64,000 nucleotides of DNA from Shimia sp. R10_1. Lineage in GTDB: Bacteria > Pseudomonadota > Alphaproteobacteria > Rhodobacterales > Rhodobacteraceae. The notes under the pieces were generated by a model that saw nothing but the letters and a program-made list of their open reading frames with translations, was not told where the DNA came from and did no database searches. The stretch is taken from contig NZ_JAGHQX010000005.1 in assembly GCF_017744095.1 (NCBI RefSeq), positions 186,001 through 250,000 on the forward strand, in the 5' to 3' direction. Below, one piece after another: positions 57,507 through 64,000 of the stretch. How positions within the stretch are numbered: position 1 is the stretch's first letter; every line of letters begins with the position of its first letter. The position numbers were made by a program, and so were the translations under genes.

Positions 57507-58010
57507 ATGATGAAGTCTGTCAAATGGTTACGTGGTATTGCTGCGGCTGCGATTCTGTTTTTGGCGGGGCCTGTTTTTGCAGATGACGACAACGGATTCT
57601 CAGAACATCAGACCAAACGTGCGGTGGATACCTTTGAGGCAGCGTCGGCAGCCTGTGCGACTTTGGATCCGGTGTTTCGCGTAGATTGTCTGCGGCAGGC
57701 TTACAGTCAGACGGTGCGGGTTGTTGCCAATGCCTCGGTTTATTGGGAAGCAGAAGTGGCGCTGACGCGCGTGAACCGTGGGCTTTATGCGTTTGTGCGA
57801 GAGCATCTGGATCGCAGCGTTGCGCGGGTGCGGGTGAATGGCGGACGGATCAAGGCTGTGACGCCCGCGTCGGTGCCGCTGGCGCAGCAACTCTATCGCG
57901 ATGGTGTGGACCGTGCGGTGGCCGCGATGCGCGGCGCTTCGTCTTTGGAAGTGCGCTATTTCGAGCCGATCTCTCAGGCGCTTTTGGCGACAAAATCCAT
58001 GATGCAATAA
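57507..58010 (+). CDS. Hypothetical secreted helical protein
   Basis: This 167-residue protein has a signal peptide (about 1-25, ending GPVFA|DDD) followed by helical sequence: FEAASAACATLDPVFRVDCLRQAYSQTVRVVAN, then LYAFVREHLDRSVARVRVNGG and YFEPISQALLATKSMM. Two cysteines (AACATL and VDCL) may pair. GAGGAG lies about 11 bases before the ATG at 57507. I do not recognise a family. It begins 17 bases after the UspA stop, so the two are probably in one operon. Confidence 0.65.
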   Translation: MMKSVKWLRGIAAAAILFLAGPVFADDDNGFSEHQTKRAVDTFEAASAACATLDPVFRVDCLRQAYSQTVRVVANASVYWEAEVALTRVNRGLYAFVREHLDRSVARVRVNGGRIKAVTPASVPLAQQLYRDGVDRAVAAMRGASSLEVRYFEPISQALLATKSMMQ

Positions 58011-58120
58011 TCCGGTCGTCCCTGCGGTTTTGTTGCAGGGGCTTGGCGGTGCAGAACCAGCCGTTTGGGCGCCGCTTTGTCGCGACCTGATCGCGCGCGA
58101 CAAAGCTGTGTTCCGACGGG

Positions 58121-58621
58121 TTAGGCTGGATTGGTCGCAGGTGTCATATCGGCCTGCGTGAGCGTGTAAGCTTTGGCAAAGCCGCCGTTGAGAAAGCCCT
58201 TTATTGGGATCAGACGGACGAAATTGAAATCACCGAAATCCGCGTAGATTTTTGCCTTTGGGCGCTGGTCGAGATAATGCGCGCGCAAAGCCGTGTGATC
58301 TTCGCTACCGCGTGTCACAAATTCCGCCCGTGCTTGAATGGTCAGACGCGGATGGGTGAGTGGATCCCCCTTTTCGCGTGGTTCCACCAGCAGCAAGGAA
58401 CAGCGCGGATCAGCGCGCAGTGCCGTTGTGTGGCTCGCGAGGTCTGAGATCAGCGTGAGCGGTTCAAATGCCGGTGTGGTGGCGAGGGCGACGCGGGTGG
58501 CGGAGGGGGCGCCTGTCTCTGGGTCAATGACAGCCATAGAGGCGTAGGTCGCGTCTCGGATCATGGCTTGTGCAAACGCGCGGGCGTCGTCATCGGCGGG
58601 CAAAAAGGGATCTTTTTTCAT
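58121..58621 (-). CDS. Pyridoxamine 5'-phosphate oxidase-like (HugZ-type) flavoprotein
   Basis: This 166-residue split-barrel protein has ASMAVIDPETGAPSATRVALATTPAFEPLTLISDLASHT and CSLLLVEPREKGDPLTHPRLTIQARAEFV, the usual FMN-binding pattern of the PNPOx-like/HugZ group. The C-terminal block AKIYADFGDFNFVRLIPIKGFLNGGFAKAY is characteristic of HugZ-like proteins, some of which bind or degrade heme. Function here is not established. The ATG is at 58621; the repeat-rich region lies directly upstream. Confidence 0.8.
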   Translation of the reverse strand: MKKDPFLPADDDARAFAQAMIRDATYASMAVIDPETGAPSATRVALATTPAFEPLTLISDLASHTTALRADPRCSLLLVEPREKGDPLTHPRLTIQARAEFVTRGSEDHTALRAHYLDQRPKAKIYADFGDFNFVRLIPIKGFLNGGFAKAYTLTQADMTPATNPA

Positions 58622-59342
58622 ATCTCGATGTCAGCTTAGGTGAATTGGGTTTGAAATAGGCGGAGTGCGTTTGCGCTGCCGTTGGGGGGCGTGCCCCTCG
58701 GGAGAGGCTGCCTCACGCCACGGTCTAAACGCTTTGGCAAATGGCGATCTGGAGGGATGGCTGGCTGAGCGGCTGTGCCTGCGTTTGGGGCGTGCTGTCT
58801 TGCTCGATCTGGCGGTGGGCTGGATCTGGCTGGAGCGCGGGCTGCATGCGTTGGAAGCGAATTGGCGGGCCGGTCTGTCTGTCGCGATTTGGCTGGCGTG
58901 TGGCTGCCTGCGTGTGGGGCTTGCTGTCTTGCTGGACCTGGCGTTTGGCTGGGCCTTGCTGGAGCGCGCGCTGCATGCGTCGGAGGCGATATTGCTCGCT
59001 GCATTGTCTGGATGATGCTGGCTTGATCTTGGCTGCCTGCGTGCGTGGCTGGCTGTCTGGCTGGGTCTGTTATGACCTGGCTGGAGTGCGTGCTGCGTAC
59101 GTTGGTTGCGATCTGGCTCGCTGTATCTTGAGTATGTAATTAGGATGAGTCGGGTGGGGATGCAAGAAAAATCGTTTAAAAACATATACTTGATAAGTTT
59201 TGTCGGGATTGGCGTGGCCGGAGTCTTTTAGTCGGAATTGCCGGTGATCCGGCGAAATGCTGCTATGTTCTTGCGCTGACAGGTGAAAATTAAGGTACGT
59301 GCCCCTATCTCTTTCTTATCGAAACCTGAGAGGAGAGCTTTG
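58622..59342. other. 720-bp stretch with no convincing gene, containing a 129-bp tandem repeat
   Basis: No reading frame in this stretch has a ribosome site, domain or signal peptide. Several frames on both strands stay open for 250-550 bases because the repeat period is a multiple of three, not because of visible protein character. A leftward frame at 58631-59185 would encode a basic, Ser/Arg/Pro-rich repeat protein; rightward frames are Leu/Trp/Gly-rich. Comparison of repeat copies shows no third-position preference in any plus frame, so I leave it non-coding. The last 200 bases (59140-59342) include a GCCGG-TGA-TCCGGC hairpin and the ribosome site of the next gene. Confidence 0.6.
58777..59137. 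repeat. Tandem repeat, 129-bp period, three copies
   Basis: Copies start at 58777, 58906 and 59035, each with GCCTGCGT, a spacing of exactly 129 bases. Copies 1 and 2 are closely similar over their first 80 bases and diverge after that. Copy 3 is more diverged and has a deletion of about seven bases in the middle, but recovers similarity around GCTGGAG and again at CTCGCTGTAT near 59118. The sequence is unusually rich in CTG/TGG words. Confidence 0.8.
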
Positions 59343-59621
59343 ATGAAATGTCCGGTGGATGGCGCAACGCTGGTGATTGCAGACCGCAACGGGGTGGAGA
59401 TTGACTATTGCCCAGAGTGTCGTGGGGTCTGGCTGGACCGTGGAGAGCTGGACAAGATTGTGGAACGTGCCGGAGCTTATAGCGCGCCGCCGCCACCGCC
59501 GCGTCCAAGCCATGCGCAGGAGCAGCGCGGCTATGATCAGAGCTATGATTCCCGCTATCAGGGCAAGCCGCGCAAAAAGAAAAAGATGAGCAGCTTTCTG
59601 GATGACATCTTTGACTTTTGA
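59343..59621 (+). CDS. TFIIB-type zinc-ribbon small protein
   Basis: This 92-residue protein starts CPVDGATLV and continues EIDYCPECRGVWLDRGELDKIVERA, the zf-TFIIB pattern. The second cysteine of the first pair is an Asp (CPVD), which seems usual in this family. A proline run (PPPPPRP) and a basic stretch (KPRKKKKMS) lead to an acidic tail FLDDIFDF. GAGAGGAGAG precedes the ATG at 59343. Function is unknown; such proteins may bind nucleic acids or chaperone proteins. Confidence 0.8.
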   Translation: MKCPVDGATLVIADRNGVEIDYCPECRGVWLDRGELDKIVERAGAYSAPPPPPRPSHAQEQRGYDQSYDSRYQGKPRKKKKMSSFLDDIFDF

Positions 59622-59682
59622 TCCTGCGACTTAAGCAGACCAATTGGGGGCCGATGGCCCCCTTTTTGTTTCGGCGGTGCGG

Positions 59683-60066
59683 TCAGCCTTCTGGGTAGGT
59701 GGCAAAACACTGATCGGATTGGCGGGACGCATCCGCGCGCGCGGTGCGCAGATCGCGGCGCAGCGCGTCCCGCTTGGTGCGCTCGGCGCGCAGGTCAATG
59801 TCCACGGGCACTTCGACTGTGTGATATTCCACTTCGTCGCAGCGATACCAGCGGCCGTCATCGTCGCGACAGTCTTTCGGCACCAGAATGGCCTCTTCAT
59901 AGCTGTGTAGGGCGTAGCCGCGCGAGATGTTGGCGTCTGCCGTGGCAATCGCGCTTTGCAGATGGGTGACGCGGCTGTTGGCGGTGTTGAGGCAGCGCTC
60001 CAGCGGTGTGGCGCAGGCGGCGAGAGTTGAGAGGGCAAGACCCGCGAGGACAATTTTTGCGTGCAT
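59683..60066 (-). CDS. Putative lipoprotein
   Basis: This 127-residue protein has a lipobox LSTLAAC near residue 18, followed by a helical segment ERCLNTANSRVTHLQSAIATADANISRG and a cysteine-containing block KDCRDDDGRWYRCDEVEYHTVEVPVDID. The C-terminal helix ERTKRDALRRDLRTARADA looks like a short coiled coil. The ATG at 60066 is used. I do not recognise a family; outer- or inner-membrane attachment is inferred from the lipobox. Confidence 0.7.
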   Translation of the reverse strand: MHAKIVLAGLALSTLAACATPLERCLNTANSRVTHLQSAIATADANISRGYALHSYEEAILVPKDCRDDDGRWYRCDEVEYHTVEVPVDIDLRAERTKRDALRRDLRTARADASRQSDQCFATYPEG

Positions 60067-60149
60067 GTGTGACTCCGTTTTTTGCGGAGCCATGGGGCAG
60101 CGTGGGGTGACAGGCAAAAGCGGGGCGGTGTTATTGGATAACGGGTGGT

Positions 60150-60584
60150 TCAGGAGAGTTGCGCCGCTGTGCAATCGCGAAATTTCTGCACCTCTGGCGC
60201 GGCGCCGATCAGCGAGACGCCCACGGTTTGGGCCTCAGTAAAGGCCAGCGCAGTGTCGTTGAGTTGCAAGCCGTTCAGCACATTGCCAAAGCCGCTGTCC
60301 GCGACGTTGAGGGTCTGGCTGTTGTCTGAGAGCGCGTGTTCTGGCGTGGTGATGGTGATCTCATTGGGGCCGAGGAACCGCATGGCGAACCAAGGGGCTT
60401 GCTGCCACGGGTCGGACTTGCGGGTGATTGCAAGGGTGTAGAGCGGTTTGGTGGGGTCGTAGGTGAGATGGATATGCGCGTCGCTGGTCTCATGTGTGAG
60501 GGTACAGGTTTCGCCGGTGGCGGCTTCCCAGGCGCTGGCCGGGGTGGCGAGAGAAGCGAGAAAGGGGATGAGAAGGGTGCGCAT
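60150..60584 (-). CDS. Small secreted protein
   Basis: This 144-residue protein has a signal peptide (about 1-18, MRTLLIPFLASLATPASA) and a strand-rich domain with two cysteines (GETCTLTHETSDAHIHLTYDPTKPLYTLAITR and EVQKFRDCTAAQLS). The pattern suggests a disulphide-linked barrel secreted to the periplasm. No family is recognised. It lies about 80 bases upstream of the lipoprotein gene on the same strand, so the two may form an operon. Confidence 0.7.
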   Translation of the reverse strand: MRTLLIPFLASLATPASAWEAATGETCTLTHETSDAHIHLTYDPTKPLYTLAITRKSDPWQQAPWFAMRFLGPNEITITTPEHALSDNSQTLNVADSGFGNVLNGLQLNDTALAFTEAQTVGVSLIGAAPEVQKFRDCTAAQLS

Positions 60585-60792
60585 ATTGACAGGGTAACGA
60601 TTGGTAAGGCGTGGGCCAAGTTACAGGGAGGCGCGGCACAAAACGCACAGTATCTCGGCACTACTATTCGAGCATACCGATTGGCTCAATGTGTTTGGCG
60701 CAGTTACATACGTACAGTTCAGGGGAGTAGGTGGGAAGAACTGAAAGGTTTTTATGCAGGCACGATGCGGGGTGAAGGGAGCTATGGGGCGT

Positions 60793-61461
60793 TCAGCTAC
60801 TAGTCAAATGTAGAAAACATGTTTCTGCCAGATCTGCAAATTCTCTGACTTCATCGCCAAAGTCAATTTGTTGAGAAAATACATTGTCTTTCAAGTGCCC
60901 GATTGCTTCATAGGGTAGTTTGCCCTCGGAGAAATACCGTCGTGATGTTTCCGAAAAAACTTCCGTCAGACCAATTGTAGCCTGAAGGTGGGATTTGCCG
61001 AGTTCAATTAGTTGCTCAGGGCATGCGTCATCAGTCCAGATTTCCAGATGTTTGATGTGTCGCTCGTATTCCGCCATGTGATTATGCATCACCGTATCAT
61101 ATCCTAAAATATGATTGTTTAGCGTTGCTTGATGTCTCCGCATTTCTGCAATCAAAGGATCATTAGGGTCGGCCATCATTTTTATTGTTGCTTCATAAAA
61201 ATGATGTTCAACCAATGCGTTGTTTTTGTATGAGAGCTGTATTGTGAATTTCTGATGATAGAATAAAATGTCGGATAGTTTTTTGTGCGCTTCTTCAGCT
61301 CGCTCTTGAGAGATGCCAGTTTCGAATTGCACCCTCCAGTTTTCTAGATCATTTTTTAAGCTCTTGGTTGAAATGAAAAAATTTGCGATTGCTGAAAGTA
61401 TGGCAACTAGAAGTGAGACGATTACTTTGTCGCGAAGAGAGATTCTTGCATTTTTAGACAT
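60793..61461 (-). CDS. Orphan single-pass membrane protein with helical cytosolic or periplasmic domain
   Basis: This 222-residue protein has one N-terminal transmembrane helix (about 12-32, KVIVSLLVAILSAIANFFIS) and then a long helical domain, including a coiled-coil-like start (LKNDLENWRVQFETGISQERAEEAHKKLSDIL) and many histidines (LVEHHFYEATIKM, VMHNHMAEYERHIKHLE). The DNA is clearly richer in A/T than its neighbours, and codon choice differs (more AAT, TTT, ATT). GGAAG lies eight bases before the ATG. I recognise no family. The composition points to recent acquisition. Confidence 0.7.
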   Translation of the reverse strand: MSKNARISLRDKVIVSLLVAILSAIANFFISTKSLKNDLENWRVQFETGISQERAEEAHKKLSDILFYHQKFTIQLSYKNNALVEHHFYEATIKMMADPNDPLIAEMRRHQATLNNHILGYDTVMHNHMAEYERHIKHLEIWTDDACPEQLIELGKSHLQATIGLTEVFSETSRRYFSEGKLPYEAIGHLKDNVFSQQIDFGDEVREFADLAETCFLHLTSS

Positions 61462-61508
61462 TGAAACAACTTCCAAAAATACAATTTTTACTTAATAAAT
61501 AAGTGGGG

Positions 61509-63701
61509 TCAACGCCCCCTCTTGCTCCGCACATTGCCCCCACGTTGCCCGGCACGACCCGCCGTTGAGCGGCCTCGGCTTTTCACAGCATCTTCTTCAG
61601 CGGCTTTGATTGCGTATTGTCGGGCCATCGGATCATCCGCCACGGCCAAATCCACGGCCTCAAGCCGTTTGATCTCATCACGCAGACGCGCGGCTTCTTC
61701 GAATTCGAGGTTCTCGGCGGCTTTGCGCATGTCATCGCGCAGGCCGGAGAGCACCGCCTCCAGATTGCCGCCAGCCAGCGGGTTGTCGATCTTGGCGGTG
61801 ACGCGGCTTTGGTCGGTGTCGCCCTGATATAGGCCCGCCAGCACATCCTCGACGTTCTTTTTGACCGTGGCCGGGGTGATGCCGTGTTCTTCGTTGTAGG
61901 CCATCTGTTTGGCGCGGCGGCGGTTGGTTTCGCCAATCGCGCGCTCCATGGAGCCGGTCATGCGGTCGGCGTACATGATCACGCGGCCCTCGGCGTTGCG
62001 TGCGGCGCGGCCGATGGTCTGCACAAGGGAGGTTTCCGAGCGCAAAAAGCCCTCTTTGTCTGCATCGAGAATGGCGACAAGGCCACATTCGGGGATGTCG
62101 AGACCCTCGCGCAGAAGGTTGATGCCGATCAGCACGTCAAAGGCGCCAAGGCGCAGGTCGCGCAGGATTTCGATGCGCTCCAGCGTGTCGATGTCGCTGT
62201 GCATGTAGCGGACTTTCACGCCCTGCTCGTGCAGGTATTCGGTGAGATCTTCGGCCATGCGTTTGGTGAGGGTTGTCACCAGCGTGCGGAAGCCGTCTTG
62301 CGTCACTTTACGGATCTCATCCAGCAGATCGTCCACCTGCATCTCAACCGGGCGGATCTCCACCTCTGGGTCCAGCAGGCCTGTGGGGCGGATGACCTGT
62401 TCGCTGAACACGCCGCCGGATTGCTCCATCTCCCAGTTTGAGGGCGTGGCGGAGACAAAGACGGATTGGGAGCGCATGGCGTCCCATTCTTCAAATTTCA
62501 GCGGGCGGTTGTCCATGCAGGAGGGCAGGCGGAAGCCGTGTTCCGCGAGGGTGAATTTGCGGCGGTAGTCGCCCCGGTACATGCCGCCGATTTGCGGCAC
62601 CGACACGTGGGATTCATCAGCAAAGACAATGGCGTTGTCAGGGATGAATTCAAACAGGGTGGGGGGTGGCTCGCCCGGCGCGCGGCCGGTGAGGTAGCGG
62701 GAGTAGTTTTCAATCCCGTTGCAGAAGCCCTGCGCCTCTAGCATCTCCAGATCGAAGTTGGTGCGTTGCTCCAGCCGCTGCGCCTCAAGCAGTTTGCCCT
62801 CGTCTACCAGTTGATCGAGCCGCTGGCGCAGCTCTTTCTTGATGTTCACAATCGCCTGATTGAGCGTGGGCTTGGGTGTGACGTAGTGGCTGTTGGCATA
62901 GACCCGGATCTGCTCAAACGTATCAGTTTTTTCGCCGGTCAGCGGATCAAACTCGGTGATGCTTTCCAGCTCTTCGCCAAAGAAAGAGAGCTTCCAGGCG
63001 CGATCTTCGAGGTGGGCGGGGAAGATTTCAAGGCTGTCGCCACGCACGCGGAAAGAGCCACGTTGGAAGGCCGCGTCATTGCGGCGGTATTGCTGCGCCA
63101 CCAGATCGGCGATCACTTGACGCTGGTCATATTCGCCGCCCGCTTTCAGATCGAGGGTCATGGCAGAGTAAGTTTCCACCGAGCCGATGCCGTAGATGCA
63201 GGAGACCGACGCGACAATGATCACATCGTCCCGTTCCAGCAAAGCCCGCGTGGCGGAGTGGCGCATGCGGTCGATCTGTTCGTTGATCTGGCTTTCTTTC
63301 TCAATGAAGGTGTCGCTGCGCGGCACATAGGCCTCGGGCTGGTAGTAGTCATAAAAGCTGACGAAATATTCGACGGCGTTTTCCGGGAAGAAGCCTTTCA
63401 TCTCGCCATAGAGCTGCGCGGCGAGCGTTTTGTTGGGCGCGAGGATAATGGCGGGGCGTTGTGTCTCTTCGATCACCTTGGCCATGGTGAAGGTTTTGCC
63501 GGTGCCGGTTGCGCCAAGCAGCACCTGATTGCGATCACCTTCGTTGATGCCCGCGGAGAGTTCGGCAATCGCTGTGGGCTGATCGCCCGCGGGCTCAAAC
63601 TCTGTGTGCATCACGATCCGCTTGCCGCCCTCAAGTTTGGGGCGGCGGACAGCCTCGGGGCCGGGGCTGTTCAGCAGGGGGGCGTTAGCAGCGTCGCTCA
63701 T
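61509..63701 (-). CDS. uvrB: Excinuclease ABC subunit B (UvrB)
   Basis: This 730-residue helicase-like protein verifies damage in nucleotide excision repair and hands DNA to UvrC. Visible features are Walker [15 protein letters not shown], the beta-hairpin region [22 protein letters not shown], the later helicase motifs ([24 protein letters not shown]), and a C-terminal UVR domain ([16 protein letters not shown]). The ATG at 63701 has GGAG six bases upstream; the frame is open to 63788. The tail after the UVR domain (about 700-730) is basic and Gly/Arg-rich. Confidence 0.97.
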   Translation of the reverse strand: MSDAANAPLLNSPGPEAVRRPKLEGGKRIVMHTEFEPAGDQPTAIAELSAGINEGDRNQVLLGATGTGKTFTMAKVIEETQRPAIILAPNKTLAAQLYGEMKGFFPENAVEYFVSFYDYYQPEAYVPRSDTFIEKESQINEQIDRMRHSATRALLERDDVIIVASVSCIYGIGSVETYSAMTLDLKAGGEYDQRQVIADLVAQQYRRNDAAFQRGSFRVRGDSLEIFPAHLEDRAWKLSFFGEELESITEFDPLTGEKTDTFEQIRVYANSHYVTPKPTLNQAIVNIKKELRQRLDQLVDEGKLLEAQRLEQRTNFDLEMLEAQGFCNGIENYSRYLTGRAPGEPPPTLFEFIPDNAIVFADESHVSVPQIGGMYRGDYRRKFTLAEHGFRLPSCMDNRPLKFEEWDAMRSQSVFVSATPSNWEMEQSGGVFSEQVIRPTGLLDPEVEIRPVEMQVDDLLDEIRKVTQDGFRTLVTTLTKRMAEDLTEYLHEQGVKVRYMHSDIDTLERIEILRDLRLGAFDVLIGINLLREGLDIPECGLVAILDADKEGFLRSETSLVQTIGRAARNAEGRVIMYADRMTGSMERAIGETNRRRAKQMAYNEEHGITPATVKKNVEDVLAGLYQGDTDQSRVTAKIDNPLAGGNLEAVLSGLRDDMRKAAENLEFEEAARLRDEIKRLEAVDLAVADDPMARQYAIKAAEEDAVKSRGRSTAGRAGQRGGNVRSKRGR

Positions 63702-64000
63702 CAGAGACTCCATCGCGGGGGCAGATTGTGCTGCTGATTTTGGTCTCTTTTTGTTCCTGTGCAAGGGCGAAAGCGCATTTGGAGGCATTCTGTGGATCTG
63801 GCCCTGCCCCGTGATGATCCGCGCGCGTGTTTGCGGGTGCAGAAAAGAGGCATGATCGCACTGTGCTTTGAACAGCTCGGGCCGAATTGATTTACCTAGG
63901 GTTAATCACAGAGAAGTTCCTTTGGGTAAGAAGTTTCGATATATTTTGAAATAATAGGAAATAGTTCCACGCATTTGTGAAACTAAATATATACTGCACT
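63702..64000. other. Region upstream of uvrB to the window edge
   Basis: About 300 bases with no supported gene. The last 130 bases are A/T-rich and probably contain the uvrB promoter or the start of another intergenic region. A rightward frame (63604-63855) is the antisense shadow of uvrB's 5' end. Confidence 0.4.

Noticed and set aside
58631-59185. A leftward 184-codon Ser/Arg/Pro-rich frame across the tandem repeat
   Set aside because: It has no clear ribosome site or family, and frames on both strands stay open because the repeat period is divisible by three. Kept only as a possibility in the repeat finding.
1-64000. tRNA, rRNA, CRISPR arrays, insertion sequences and prophage
   Set aside because: By eye I found no T-loop (GGTTCGAATCC-like) motifs with matching arms, no regularly spaced short repeats with unique spacers, and no transposase or integrase reading frame. 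A tRNAscan-type search could still find something I missed.

Overview
The window is a 64 kb piece of chromosome from an alphaproteobacterium, most likely the Roseobacter group of the Rhodobacteraceae. The assignment rests on gene content and protein character: an frcRBCAK fructose locus of rhizobial type, a class I lysyl-tRNA synthetase, a fused malic enzyme-phosphotransacetylase, a PrpE propionyl-CoA synthetase, MeaB, a DUF1127 protein, and several small secreted proteins that look lineage-specific. I see no rRNA or tRNA gene, no CRISPR array, no insertion sequence and no prophage. Genes are densely packed in short operons, many with 1-4 nt stop/start overlaps.

Layout. 1-4.9 kb: fructose import (divergent ROK regulator, binding protein, permease, ATPase, kinase). 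5-7 kb: an orphan oligopeptide-type binding protein and a tiny membrane protein. 7-14.6 kb: central metabolism (glyA, nadK, prpE, a YceI protein, maeB). 15-19.6 kb: a five-gene nucleoside salvage operon (cdd-deoA-deoB-add-upp). 19.6-28.5 kb: SPOR protein, membrane protein, transaldolase, priA, MFS transporter, prmA, small proteins. 28.8-31.1 kb: ruvCAB. 31-39 kb: two EamA exporters, a PBP4-type peptidase, a hybrid histidine kinase, a TerB-like protein, lysS (class I) and a DUF4864 protein. 39.6-45 kb: argD-argF, a 2-dehydropantoate reductase-like gene, a Pit phosphate transporter and a Nudix hydrolase. 45-54 kb: hrpB, a DUF3108 protein, meaB, a tandem pair of PhlG-like proteins, rpmB, a copper chaperone pair, a sirtuin and a tyrosine phosphatase. 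54-64 kb: a LysR/HisD-like pair, small stress-type genes, a tandem-repeat block, lipoprotein and secreted orphans, an AT-rich membrane gene and uvrB.

How genes connect. prpE and meaB both belong to propionyl-CoA/methylmalonyl-CoA metabolism, although the carboxylase and mutase are not in the window. The prpE-yceI intergenic region carries TTTGCAAA boxes of the kind bound by RamB/ScfR/PccR short-chain acyl-CoA regulators. The deo operon breaks nucleosides down to pentose phosphates, and transaldolase, encoded nearby, acts in the same sugar-phosphate pool. ruvCAB, priA, hrpB and uvrB are housekeeping DNA and RNA maintenance genes.

The least explained parts are: (i) a 129-bp tandem repeat near 58.8-59.1 kb in a 720-bp stretch with no convincing gene; (ii) tandem PhlG-like paralogues, the second of which has lost two candidate metal-binding histidines; (iii) a HisD-family dehydrogenase with its own divergent LysR regulator; (iv) an AT-rich single-pass membrane protein next to uvrB. 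I do not see a clear multi-gene system that is wholly new.
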